Source of the DNA: Combretum micranthum
Lineage: Eukaryota > Streptophyta > Magnoliopsida > Myrtales > Combretaceae
NCBI GenBank assembly: GCA_024138025.1
Contig: JAMXBD010000965.1
Coordinates: 372,001-436,000, forward strand
Direction: 5' to 3'
DNA length: 64,000 nucleotides
How positions within the stretch are numbered: the first letter of the stretch is position 1; the number at the start of each line of letters is the position of its first letter. This document shows, in pieces, positions 50,630-61,950 of this stretch. Made by a program: the position numbers and the translations under genes. The notes under the pieces are model-generated. The model worked only from the letters and a program-made list of their open reading frames with translations. It was not told the origin of the DNA and did not search any database.

Positions 50630-51687
50630 TGTCACGCCCCAGAGGGTATCCTAAACGTGGCAGTCCGCCGCATATAATATTGAAGCTAATGAATGACAAT
50701 CCGTAGTCACGCAAGAGCTTCGATATCATATGCAAGGCGTGCTTCCAAGATAGTAGGAGACTCACAAGGGTATTACGTTTAAATAGATAGCAAAAGCAAG
50801 CATGAACTTAAATAAATAAACATAAGATCTTCATTTGATAACAAGTTCGTACATCATCTTAGGGGCATTCCCCCACCTCAAAGTTTTTGTTCAACTATAC
50901 TAATAACAAAATAAATATAACTACCACATAAGTCTACTATAGAGATTTTTCCTAAAAGTCTACGTTCAAAACTAAAAATACATAAACTTCCTCCAAAAAC
51001 TCCTAGTAGCATAAACTCATACCTGGCACACGGGGCTCCTCGGGGCCAACCATAGATAATCATACTGTAATAGAAAACTATAAGGGTATAAGCAAATCTA
51101 GCTTAGTGAGATAATTCCTAACTATATAACATTTCCATATGACAACCAAGTTATTTAATTCAGGCATATGTAATGCACCAATCACATGAACAACCAAATA
51201 CACAAGATTAATCGGAAATCAAGTGCAGCATGGATTTGACACCCTCTATGACAAGGGTTGGGTGGTTACAGGCCCATACGACCATCAATATTTGTAGATT
51301 TGCCAGCTCCTGCTTGCCTTGTAGACTTCCTGGCTCCTATTGGCTCATGTAGACTTACCGGCTCCTACCAGCCACCACTACCACTTCCTCGTTTCCCCAC
51401 ACGAAGAATAGTAGTGAAATAACTGTGACTCACAAGTATGATATGCATGAATAAATTTTAATTAAGCATTTAATCATATAAGTTAAATTCATGTTAAAGG
51501 TGACCAATCATAACGTCATCATATCAATACAAGAATCACACTTTTACTTAACATATCATTCTTCGATATGCTTTATTTTCATTCAATCATTATTTCATAA
51601 CAATTGTTCATTTATCTTTTCCTAAATTTCTAGTGCTACTAATTACAAGCACAACAAGGAAATGTAACTTAGGAAAAGAATTAACTC

Positions 51688-51752
51688 TCTCCATAATCGG
51701 TAGGTCTAATCGAAATAGTCCTCTGGATAGACGATCTCGGGTCCCTCGTCAC
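51688..51752 (-). other. Conserved LTR exon, R2 copy
   Basis: The acceptor CTTGTTTAG precedes GT and 14 codons, DEGPEIVYPEDYFD, with stop TAG at 51706-51708. ATGGAGA follows. The GTGAGT donor is degraded to GAGTTAAT here. The acceptor and frame phase fit the donor at the end of the R2 chromodomain (53895/53894). Confidence 0.65.
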
Positions 51753-53024
51753 CTAAACAAGATGAAATGCCCAAAATGAGTCTTTCATAAAACTTCTATT
51801 CTTGAAAATCTTAAACTTCTCTTAAAATCGCGGTAAAATCGTATAAGGGGAAATTCCAACTTAAATTGGCCATAACTTGCTCATTTTAACTCGGAATTTC
51901 GTGTATAATATATCGTTTTCTACCTACTCGAAAAGATCTACGCATTTCTAAGCTTATTTTCATCAAACAATGTCGTTTGGGTTTCGAAAAAGCAGCGACC
52001 AGATTTGCCACGAATTTGCAAAGTCTTGTCTTCCTTCTTGTAAAGAAGGCTCATTTGAAAAGATGAATATTTCAAGTATTTTGTAAACTTTTTGAAAGGT
52101 ATATACATATATGTAATGACTCGTAACAAATGGATGAAGTAAATGAAGTTGTCCCAACTTATGAAAAGTAAGGTTTTAAAAGACTTTGAACTTGAGATTT
52201 TATTGGAATATTCATTTTACTTTTTGAAAGAACTTGAGTTATTTGAGATGAATATTCTTTTTTTGAATTTAAACTCTTGTAATTACTTTAAATTCCTAAG
52301 GTATGGTTTTATTTTCTATACTTGGATTCAAAAAGTAATAAAATGATATTTTTGTTTCTTGTAATGATTCCAAAAGAATTTCTATTTCTTGATGAAAGAT
52401 AAGTTTTCATAAAACCTTTTATTTATTTAAGAAAATCATTTCCAAGCATGTTCATGAGTTTTTAAGAAATCTATTTTCTACTTTTATTTAACAAGAATCT
52501 TTAGTTTATGAAAACGCTTCCCCATTTTTTTTTTTTTTGAGACAAAAACATTATGTTCATGCATGAATATGAATCATAAACTATAGAAATATAAAGGAAC
52601 ATAATAACTTGAAAGATTAAACAAATAAGAAAGTAAATTAAGTATTGAGACCTTAGCTTCGTCAAGGTACCCCGGGACTAAGAAAAAACTAGTCCCGAAA
52701 AGAAAAGAAAAAGAATTGTTTTGACTTGATGAGGACAAGTCTAAGACTAGAATGACTAGTCTTAAAAAAAAAACAACTTGATATAAATTGCAATGAAGTA
52801 AATAAATTGCAAGACAATGAGCTTATATGCTCTAAATAATATATATAGCTATATAGATATATTAGATAGTTGTGTGAACATAAAGGAACATAAAGGAATT
52901 GTGATTATGAACAAAAACAAAATATGAACCTACTGTTGCTTTCTTAACCTTCATGGTTTTAGAAAACACACACTAAGTTCATACTAAGTAGATGAACATA
53001 AAGAAAGCTTGGAGAAATTTTTAC

Positions 53025-53149
53025 CTAGAAGAAGCTAAACTAGGAAGAACTTCTTAAGAGAATTCTTGAGATTTTGAGAGAGATTTTGGTACAGTAACTT
53101 TAGTGTAGAAATGGTGTGAAAAAAGTGAAGGTATGAGGGGGTATTTATA
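53025..53149 (-). promoter_or_regulatory. R2 LTR core promoter and leader exon
   Basis: TATAAATA at 53142-53149 (minus), a leader without ATG, and donor CTTCTAG/GTAAAAA with exon edge at 53025. Confidence 0.6.
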
Positions 53150-53845
53150 GGAAAATGTGGGAGATAAATTGTGTTAATTAAATAAATAAAAAACAAAACA
53201 AATTGAGGGAAATTGGGAGGGGGCAGCGCAAACTTCATGCATGGGGGGAAGAGAAATTTTAATTTTTGTTATTTTGTTAATTAAAAGTAAGAAATGAAAT
53301 ATGTGAAGTTGTATTGGAAATGAAATGTGTAAAAAATAGGTGTATGGTTTGTAAGAGTAGGTTGTAAGAAAAAGTAGAGATAGATGAATAGTGTGGAATA
53401 GTAGAAAATAGTGTAATGTAAAAGTAGACATGACAATTTAATGTCGGTAGTAAGAAAATACGCATATAAAAGCGATATATGATATTTTTAGCTACCGAAA
53501 AATTACGAAATTGATATTTTTGGAAATCTTATATTTTTACGAGTCTAACGGTATATTCGGAATATTTTTCCTATTCCGAGCTTTCGGACACATTTTTCAA
53601 GAACTATGTCCGATCAGGTTCAAAGGACACTCGAATTCCTCCAATCTGATATTTTTATATAGCCTATAGCTATTACGAACTATTATAGCTAACTTTTCCA
53701 ACTTCGTTTTCTAGGGCTTGAGAAAACGGCAATGCTGGACTTAAGCGGTTATGGTAAACTAGGGTTTTGTTGACTTTGGAAATCAGATTGACTTCCGATT
53801 AGAGTTTAGGCCTTTAATTTGATTACAAAACTTCGGGGGTTTACA

Positions 53846-54237
53846 AGCTACCCCCCTTAAGGAAAGTTTTGTCCGCAAAACTTGAAATTCATACCTGATT
53901 CCTTGAACAGACTCAGGTACTTCTGGTGTATGTCGCTTTCTGCCTCCTAGGTTGCTTCCTCGTGTAAGTGGTTTCTCCATAGAACCTTCACATATTTGAT
54001 CTCCTTGTTTCGAAGCTTCTATACCTTGTGGTCTACAATTCGAACTGGGTGTTCCTCGTATGTGGGATTTTCTTTCAACTGAACTGGTTCTAACTCTGCA
54101 ATCCTGGTAGGGTCGGACACATGTTTTTGTAGAACTGACACATGGAATACATTGTGTATTCCCGATAGGCTAGGAGAGAGTGCCAGATGGTAAGCAAGAT
54201 CTCCTACTCTTTTAAGCACTTCAAAAGGTCCAACATA
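53846..54237 (-). pseudogene. R2 pol: integrase C-terminus and chromodomain
   Basis: 54019-54219 is open and holds LAYHLALSPSLSGIHN and NVFHVSVLQKH with the start of the chromodomain (TYEEHPVRIVD). The next stretch (about 53900-54018) still reads KEIKYVKVLWRNHLHEEAT in the adjacent frame and then hits TAG where the conserved Trp (TGG) should be. The chromodomain end meets a good donor TCAG/GTATGA at 53895/53894, in the phase that fits the LTR exon at 51752. Confidence 0.82.
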
Positions 54238-54957
54238 TCATGGGCTCAACTTTCCTTGCGCTCGAACTTGCCGAATACTCTTGATGGGGTTTACTTTCAA
54301 GTACACATGGTCTCCAACTTCAAACTCAAGTGTACGTCTTTTCATATCCGCCCAACTCTTTTGCTTATCTTGTGCCTCCTTCATCTTTTGTTGGATGATC
54401 TTCACCTTGTTGGCCGCATCTTGTACCAAGTCAGGTCCGATGCTCAACTTTTCTACATCGTCCCAAAACAAAGGTGATCGACATCTTCTTCCATACAACG
54501 CTTCATAGGGTGTCATCTGGATCTTGGAATGGTAGCTGTTATTGTAGGAAAACTCTACCAAAGGTAGGTGTGCGTTCCAACTACCTTTAAATTCTATTAC
54601 ACAGGCTCGCAGCATATCCTCCAATGTTTGTATTGTCCTCTCCGATTGACCATCTGTCTGAGGGTGATAGGCCGTACTGAAATGTAGCTTAGTTCCCATA
54701 CATTTCTGCAAACTCAACTAAAATTTGGATACAAACCTTGGGTCTCGGTCGGAGACTATTCCAGCTGGTACTCCATGCAAGCGTACTATTTCTCTTATGT
54801 ATATTCTTGCCAACTTGTCCATAGAGTACGTCATGTTCATTGGAAGGAAGTGTGCCGTCTTCGTCAATCGATCCACTATGACCCAGATTGCATCATATCC
54901 AGCCGACGTCCTTGGTAATCCACACACAAAATCCATTGTGATTTGGTCCATTTCCAC
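54238..54957 (-). pseudogene. R2 pol: integrase core
   Basis: Two frames split only by a stop. 54718-54957 holds the first catalytic Asp (MDFVCGLP) and the second (IVSDRDPRFVSKF), then reads TAG in place of the expected Trp codon. 54238-54717 continues in the same frame with FSTAYHPQTDGQSERT (the Glu of the DDE triad) and the segment up to QGKLSP. Apart from that nonsense change this core is well preserved. Confidence 0.87.
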
Positions 54958-55113
54958 TCGGTATTGGCAGGGGTTTTAGAAGTCCCACCAGGCCTTTGGT
55001 GCTCACTTTTACTTGTTGGCCGTGACATTTCAAACAAAGTCTGCTACGTTTCTCTTCATGCCGTTCACCAATATGGCTCTTCAGGTCTGGTACATTTTCG
55101 TTCCTCCTGGATG
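54958..55113 (-). pseudogene. R2 pol: integrase zinc-binding remnant, cut by R3
   Basis: The DNA matches R3 59640-59790 but frames are broken. Sequence stops at 55113, where R3 inserted. R3's target duplication should be GGATG (55109-55113), with its partner beyond the window. Confidence 0.7.
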
Positions 55114-55740
55114 TGTCACGCCCCGTTAGGGTATCCTAAAGTAAAGTCCGCACATACTAAGTAAGAATCCCGAGTTCCCTAACCGGAGCTCTTCGGGAGT
55201 CTTAATAGATGTTAAAGCGTTCCTTACGACAATAGAATACTTCAACAAATGGAGTTTAACAGTTTAACAGGGCATTCATTAGCCATAGTAATAAATCAAA
55301 ACGCATAAATCTTTAAGGTTTACAAAATCTAAGGGCATTCCCCCGCAAGAATAACAGTCTATTACAGTCATCCAGTCCTTAGTTTCCAATGGAAGTCATA
55401 CAAAAGAAATGAATCAAACTTCTATGGGAAACTCCTATCTCCGGTACCTGCGCTGTGGCTTGCCTTGGCCTAAGCCATATAAACTCATGCTGCAAAAGAT
55501 AAACACTATCGGGGCGTAAGCTAACTAGCTTAGTGAGTAATACTTCCATAACGCAATTAGATACAATCATCAAGCAAGTGTTTATTCAAGCAAGTGTATG
55601 CACCATACAAATGAAATCAACAAACATATGACCAACCGGAAATCATATGTGGATGGACTTGCGCCCTCCATCCCGGGTTAGCAGATTAACGAATCCTGCG
55701 GTACGACGCCGTTTAAGCTCACGGTCAACTGATTAAAAGC

Positions 55741-55830
55741 TCGTTTTATGGATCACGATTAACCTCACATTCGTTTTATGGATCACGATTAACCTCACAT
55801 TCGTTTTATGGGTCACGAAAAACCAACCAA
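55741..55830 (-). repeat. 30-bp tandem repeat in the R3 LTR
   Basis: Two exact 30-bp units (TCGTTTTATGGATCACGATT ...) start at 55741 and 55771, and a third diverged unit at 55801. The R1 LTR has the same array with a 31-bp period. Confidence 0.88.
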
Positions 55831-56138
55831 TGCAAATGCTCCAACCCCATTGTGACATGAATGAACTCAGTTATAGTCGGAGTCGAATAGTCATTAATTC
55901 GATTCTTTTAAGTGACCAACAAGTATACGCAGACATTCATCATATGATTCTAATAAACAATCAATATCTTAACACCCGGTTTCGATATGCTTAAGTTCCA
56001 TTTCACATATCAACAATTCACAACACAAATAATTCCCACATACCCCATCATGCTTGTACAATTCTTTTATCTTTGCCTACATCACTAGTGCCACTACATT
56101 ACATTCACAAGCATTAATTGAGAGTGGAAGTAACTCAC

Positions 56139-56208
56139 TCGGCCATGGGTCACCAAACTCCTTAATAGTAATAATCGGGTGGTAGAGAGTCGTCCTGCTC
56201 GGAATCAC
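56139..56208 (-). other. Conserved LTR exon, R3 copy
   Basis: The acceptor TTGATTGGTAG precedes GT and 14 codons, DSEQDDSLPPDYYY, with stop TAA at 56162-56164. ATGGCCGA and donor GTGAGT follow. The R3 chromodomain ends in CAAG/GTACGT at 58575/58574, leaving one base of a codon, and this exon supplies the other two. I infer a 2,366-base intron (58574 to 56209) in the 3' part of the transcript. Confidence 0.7.
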
Positions 56209-57676
56209 CTACCAATCAAGAATAATCCCTATGAGATTCTCACCATGTAATTAAATCAAACTATACATCTAGACTAGTTGAATTCGGATTTCTCGCTATA
56301 TTTGGAAGTTCCGACTTAAAACGGCCATAACTTGGTCATTTTAACTCGGAATTTCGCAAACTTTATATCGATCTTCATCTACTTCGAAAGATCTATCTAA
56401 TTCAAGTATTAAATCCAAGTTTTGAAAATAATAGGGTCACGGAACAGTGGGATCAGTTCTGTCCCGCAATTGATCCAACTTTGAAAATGTGCTTTGCTTT
56501 TGATAAGAAATGTTCCTAGTTAGTGATTCATGCATGAATGATTTAGGAATGAACTACTAATGTGTATGCCATGTAATGAACTCAACTTGTGCATGGTCAT
56601 GATGATTTTTGTAGTAATAAACTTTTAGGAACTCCTAAGTGTTGGGGAAAGTTTCATAAAGGCTAATTCTAAGAAGTTATTCTCCCACATTATACTCCTT
56701 AGGGTTTCTTTGGTTTTTAATCTTGTAATCTACTTATTATTTAACTAAAATAGGTTCTCAAAGTCTATAATAGTCATGGCCTCCATTCATGCACAAAATT
56801 CACATTTTTCATTTGGTAAACATGTTTTCAAATAAGCTAGTTGTAAAAATCCGAATTTTCCAAATTTTCTTTTCTTACATTTTTCTTAAGGGAAATCTAG
56901 TCTAATGCATTAAAAATTGGGGCTTCAATGTATACATTATCTAAGGACTTCATTTAGCTTATAAAACATTCATTTTAGACTTAAATACTAAGTGTTTATT
57001 TAGGCATCACACAAAGTTACGAATTTGACTTCACAATCAAAGTCAACACTTTCCACTTCTAACTTCACCTCTTGTTTTTCTTATTTTTATTATGCCTAAC
57101 TCATCTAAACTCATGAAAATAATTCCTTCAACATGTCTATTACACATACCCTTCATTTTTCTTATGAAATATAAGTTTAAAAATGATTTTGGAGGTCTTT
57201 AGGGTAGGGTTTCCATTTCATCCGAATTTTCAACTTTCCATATAACAAAGTCTTTCCTTTTTCAATGGTCTTGCCTTCTACATGTCAAGATATACTATCT
57301 ATCATCACTATATATGAACAAGACTACATTTTTGTGGTCATCAATGCATGAAAATGAAAATAGCTCTATGATCATACATGTAAATGACAATGTGGCTAGC
57401 TAAACTTTAGATCTACTAAGTATGATGCATAAATCATGGATCTCATGACATGAATAACAATATATATGCAAGATCACTACTTTACATGCATGAACAAGGT
57501 GAGATCTTAACATAAGCTCATCTAAACACTAGATCCATGTCTTGTGATGGCTTGATATTCTTGTTTATGTGTTTTCATGTCCCTAGCATGAGCTCATTGG
57601 GATTAAATGAGAAAACACACAAGACATAGCTTTGCCATTACAAGGATTGGAAGGAACAAAGCTTAAATACACATAC

Positions 57677-57845
57677 CAATAGAGTCTTGAAGTGAAAAAG
57701 AGAAGAAGCAAAGTTGGAAAGTGAGGATGGGGAGAGGAAGAAGCTCACGGCACAAAAGGGAAAAAGAAGAGAGTTTTTCTCTTTTTCAAAAGTTCAAATG
57801 AGAAGAAAATGAAGAGAGAGAGAGAACATTTAGTATATATACTAA
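57677..57845 (-). promoter_or_regulatory. R3 LTR promoter and leader exon
   Basis: A TATATATA box at about 57838-57845 (minus), a CT-rich leader without ATG after the likely start site, and donor CTATTG/GTATGT with exon edge at 57677. Confidence 0.55.
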
Positions 57846-58525
57846 GGGAATTAGGGTTTAGTTAATAAAAATGAAGTAAAAATAATACAATTGAGGGGGA
57901 AATAAGAGGGAGGGGCGCCGGCCACTTCATGCATGGAGTGTGTGTGTGTTTAAAATTTGATTTTTTTGTAATTTAGTAAATGAAAATGTAATAAATGTAA
58001 TAATTATTAAAGAGACAAATTTTCTTGGAAAAGAAAATTGAAATGAGTAGTTGTAAGGATGTAAGAATAGGGTATGGGTAGTGTGTAGTGTAGGTTGTAC
58101 TTGTGAATAGTAGACAAGACATCTACTTTACCGGTTGTTCCAAAAACACGGGAAAAGCTATAACTGTAACCTTTATAGCTCGGAAAATTATGAAATTGAT
58201 ATTTTTGGAATCCTTATAAAATTACGGTTCTAATGAATATTCCGGAATATTTTTCTGAATCCGTGGCCCGGGGCACGCTTTTCCGTAATTGGGCTCGGGA
58301 AGGCCCGGAATTGAAAAATTCCCGAATTTAAAACTTTCAAAGGTTTGAAATGTACTTTGGAACAACAATTCAAATTCATTCACTCCAATTTATTTATTTT
58401 ACTATGAAACCGAAGGAAAGCCGGATTTAGGGTTCCTAGGCTCTATTCACTAACTCAATCTGATCGGTTAGGGTTTCGTCCAACTCCTGGGGTTTTCTAG
58501 CTACTGAGAATTCCCGGGGTTTACA

Positions 58526-58541
58526 ACCTCCCCACCTTAAA
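58526..58541 (-). promoter_or_regulatory. Polypurine tract of R3
   Basis: On the minus strand TTTAAGGTGGGGAGGT directly abuts the LTR start TGTAAACCCC, as needed to prime plus-strand DNA synthesis. Confidence 0.85.
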
Positions 58542-58554
58542 TAAAGTTTTGTCC

Positions 58555-58980
58555 TCAAAACGGAACTGACGTACCTTGTCCTTCAAATATCTCGGGGTAC
58601 TTTCTCCGGATTTCATCCTCCGCTTCCCAGGTTGCCTCTTCAAAAGCATGATTCCTCCATAATACTTTCACGTAGTGAATGTCTTTGTTTCGTAGCTTTT
58701 GAGTTTTCTTATCCAATATCTTTACTGGGTGTTCTTCATAGGTCAGGTTTTCCTTCAGCTGGATTGGCTCCAGTTCCAGAATCCTCTCTGGATCGGCAAC
58801 ATACCTCCTCAAAACTGACACATGGAACACATTGTGAATCCCGGACAAATTAGGTGGTAGGGCTAGCCGATACGCCAGGCTTCCAACTCTTTCTAAGATC
58901 TCAAAAGGTCCAATGTATCTCGGGCTTAATTTCCCTTGCGTACGCATCCTCTTGATACTTTTGATCGGGTTTATCTTCAG
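58555..58980 (-). pseudogene. R3 pol: integrase GPY/F segment and chromodomain
   Basis: A 130-codon frame with the GPY/F motif (SPRYIGPFEILERVG), NVFHVSVLRRY, and a complete chromodomain (about residues 68-122: LTYEEHPVKILDKKT, VLWRNHAFEEATWEAEDEIR, ending KYPEIFEGQG). The chromodomain at the end of pol places the element in the Tekay/Del group of chromoviruses. The frame runs only five codons past a consensus donor ACAAG/GTACGT before a stop. Homologous DNA extends upstream to about 58980 but is frameshifted. Confidence 0.9.
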
Positions 58981-59904
58981 TACACATGATCACCCACTTT
59001 AAATTCAAGCTCCCGTCTTTTCAAGTCTGCCCAGCTCTTTTGTCGATCCTGGGCTTCCTTCATTTCCGCTGAATCAACCTCACCTTATCCGCGGCTTCCT
59101 GACCAATTCCGGCCCAATCGCTACCTTTTCCACCTCATCCCAAAACAAAGGGGACCTACACGCCGTCCATACAAAGCTTCATACGGGGCATCTGGATAGT
59201 GGAGTGATAGCTGTTATTATAGGCAAACTCGATTAGGTGAACATGATTATCCCAACTCCCTTTGAATTCCAGGGCACATGCCCTTAACATATCTTCTAGG
59301 GTTTGGATCGTCCGCTCAGACTGTCCGTCGGTCTGGGGATGGTAAGCCGTACTGAAATGCAATTTAGTACCCAAGCTCTTCTGCAAGCTTGTCCAAAACT
59401 TGGACACAAATCTCGGGTCTCTATCTGAGATGATCCCTGCAGGTATGCCATGTAATCTTACGATCTCTCTGATGTAGATCTTGGCTAACTTTCCATTGAA
59501 TAGGTCATATTTATGGGTAGGAAATGCGCCGACTTAGTTAACCGATCCACTATTACCCATATTGCATCACAACCCGATGGAGTCTTGGGAAAGCCACAAA
59601 CAAAATCCATGGATATTTGATCCCACTTCCATTCAGGAATAGGTAAGGGCTTTAGCATTCCGCCCGGTCTCTGGTGTTCTACCTTCACTTGTTGGCATAC
59701 TGTGCACTTCATTACATAATCTGCCACATCTCGCTTCATCCCATTCCACCAATAGCAACTTTTCAAATCCTGGTACATTTTGGTGCCTCCCGGATGCATG
59801 GTATACCCGGAGTTATGTGCTTCACCCATTATCTCCTTCTTCAACTCCTCATCCTCTGGTACGCACAGCCTTCCGTTCATCCGGATCACGTCTTCCTCAT
59901 CCAC
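58981..59904 (-). pseudogene. R3 pol: integrase, frameshifted
   Basis: 59485-59904 holds the zinc-binding HHCC module (AHNSGYTMHPGG, then KCTVCQQVK) and the first catalytic Asp (SMDFVCGFP). A frameshift near 59490 moves the rest to 59156 onwards, with ISDRDPRFVSKFW and FSTAYHPQTDGQSERT carrying the second Asp and the Glu. Another shift near 59160 and further small deletions break 58981-59160. All three catalytic residues are present, but no single frame encodes the protein. Confidence 0.9.
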
Positions 59905-59911
59905 GGCAAAG

Positions 59912-61330
59912 TCAAGGTATTTCCCCGCTTGGGTTTCCCTTTTTTATTTGTATCACCTCGTCGTACCTCTGTGCTTCTTTGATTCTTTCCACGAGGGTTG
60001 GTTCCAGCACCAAGTTAGATATCTCCAGCTCAGCACTTTGATCTGTGAACTCGATCCTTAACTTCTCAAATTCCTTAATCAACTCCTTCTGGCTTGTAAT
60101 CAAAGCGGCTACCTCTCCATGATTCTTCCGACTTAGGGCGTCTGCGACTGCATTCACTCTTCCTGGACAGTAATTTATTCCCAGGTCATAATCTTTTATT
60201 AATTCCAACCACCTCCTTTGCCGCATGTTTAACTCCTTCTGTGTGAACAGGTATTTAAGGCTTTTATGATCGGTGTATATCTCACACCGTTGTCCATACA
60301 GGTAATGTCGCCATAACTTCAAGGCAAAGACAACTGCAGCTAGCTCCAAGTCATGCGTAGGGTAATTCTGTTCATGCGGTCTCAATTGCCGAGAAGCATA
60401 CGCAATGACCTTCCGTTCTTGCATCAAGACGCACCCAAGACCATTTCTCGAAGCATCACTATGTACCGTGTAAGGCTTTTCCGGATCTGGTAAAACCAAA
60501 ATCGGTGCCGAGACCAGTCGTCGCTTTAGTTCCTGGAAACTTTGTTCTCTCTTGTCTGTCCAAATGAATTTTTCGTTCTTTTGAGTCAATTGAGTCAACG
60601 GCTTAGCTATCTTTGAAAAATCCTTCACAAATTTGCGATAATAGCCAGCCAATCCCAAGAAACTCCTCACTTCAGTAACGGTTTGTGGTGGCTTCCAATC
60701 CACTATTGCTTTGATCTTTTCGGGATCAACTGATATTCCATCACCCGTTACCACATGTCCGAGGAAGGATATCCGGTCTAACCAAAAGTCACACTTGGAC
60801 AGCTTAGCGTACAGCTTGTTATCTCGTAAGGTTTGCAATGCCAAACGGAGATGCTCCTCATGTTGCTCTCTGGTCTTTGAATATATGAGGATGTCATCGA
60901 TAAAGACTATGACACATTTATCCAAAAGCGGCTTATAGACTCTATTCATTAAGTCCATGAATGCAGCCGGTGCATTCGTCAGTCCAAATGACATTACCAA
61001 AAACTCGTAGTGCCCATAACGAGTACGAAAAGCTGTCTTAGGCACATCCTCAGGCTTAATCCTTAGCTGATGATACCCCGAACGTAAGTCAATACGTGAG
61101 AACACACAAGCTCCTTGTAGCTGGTCAAATAAATCGTCGATTCTTGGTAAGGGATATCGATTTTTGACAGTCACCTTATTCAATTCCCGGTAGTCTATAC
61201 ACAACCTCATCGATCCGTCCTTCTTCTTCACAAACAAAACGGGTGCGCCCCATGGCGATACACTTGGTCTATAAATTTCTGGTCCAGGAGCTCTTGTACT
61301 GCGTCTTTAGCTCTTTCACTCAGCCGGTGC
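59912..61330 (-). pseudogene. R3 pol: reverse transcriptase and RNase H
   Basis: 59912-61237 is one open frame of 441 codons; its first codon is TTG and is not a real start. RT motifs: [17 protein letters not shown] (4-20), [12 protein letters not shown] with catalytic Asp50, [10 protein letters not shown], and FIDDILIYS with Asp114 and Asp115. RNase H follows with Asp261 (HSDASRNG), Glu298 (DLELA) and Asp323 (YTDHKSL), then the linker [17 protein letters not shown]. Upstream, [11 protein letters not shown] and QELLD are visible but split by frameshifts near 61268 and 61320. A frameshift near 59940 separates it from integrase. Confidence 0.93.
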
Positions 61331-61552
61331 CATCCGGTATGGCGCTTTAGATATTGGTTCGGTATTTGGAGCCAACACAATCTCAAAGTCGATCTCTTCC
61401 TTGGCGGTAACCCGGCAAAATTTCTGGGAACACATCCAAGTATTCATTCACCACTGGAATATTCCTTTTCCTCACGGTTTTCCCCTTCATCCAAGACGTC
61501 CTCAATCGGTATCATTTCCTCATCCTCCATCATCAGCTCGAATGAGCTTAGA
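61331..61552 (-). pseudogene. R3 pol: broken protease-RT linker
   Basis: Collinear linker between the protease and the RT fingers. I find no long open frame, and the DNA carries several small insertions or deletions. Nothing else is visible here. Confidence 0.55.
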
Positions 61553-61950
61553 TCAATCCTTCTTGGGACTAAGGCCTCTCCCATAAATTCTACTTTTCGC
61601 TCCCGATTGATCATAAAAACATACAGTCCTCTTTTGGCAATCCACTATTGCCTTTACTTTACTTAACCAATTCATCCCGAGGATAACTTCGTATTTATTC
61701 ATTTCTAGCACAATTAGATCACTTTTGGAGTGGTGATCATGGATTTCCAATGGACAGTCTTTTATTAGATCTCGGGTTGACACCACGTCCCCGTGGGGGT
61801 CTTAATCCTCAAGCTAACCATGGTTGTGGCTATGGGCAATCCGAGTCGGGTTGCCAAACTATTTGTGATGAACGAGTGGGTCGCTCCCGTGTCAAACAAG
61901 GCATAGGCTTCCACGTTATTTACTTGTATATGTCCTGAGGTCACAAACAC
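61553..61950 (-). pseudogene. R3 aspartic protease, one frameshift
   Basis: 61765-61950 carries the active-site motif ALFDTGATHSFI (Asp near residue 20), the half-site of a retroviral-type aspartic protease that would act as a dimer to cut Gag-Pol. A frameshift near 61780 moves the second half to 61553-61786, with VILGMNWLSKVKAIVDC as the conserved C-terminal part. 61951-62187, between protease and the zinc knuckles, is linker with stops. Confidence 0.88.

Larger units (their letters stand above)
50630..53845 (-). mobile_element. 3' LTR of element R2
   Basis: 3,216 bp from TGTCACGCCCC to GGGGGTTTACA (plus strand). The internal side continues with AGCTACCCCCCTTAA, the reversed polypurine tract, followed by pol. 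It belongs to the DYFD subfamily with F and S5, and is distinct from R1 and R3. Confidence 0.92.
55114..58525 (-). mobile_element. 3' LTR of element R3
   Basis: 3,412 bp from TGTCACGCCCCG to CGGGGTTTACA (plus strand), closely parallel to the R1 LTR. It holds, in minus-strand order, the TATA region (about 57840), leader donor TATTG/GTATGT (57677), LTR exon (56208-56139), an acceptor TTTTGCAG at about 55490, and a tandem repeat. Confidence 0.93.
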
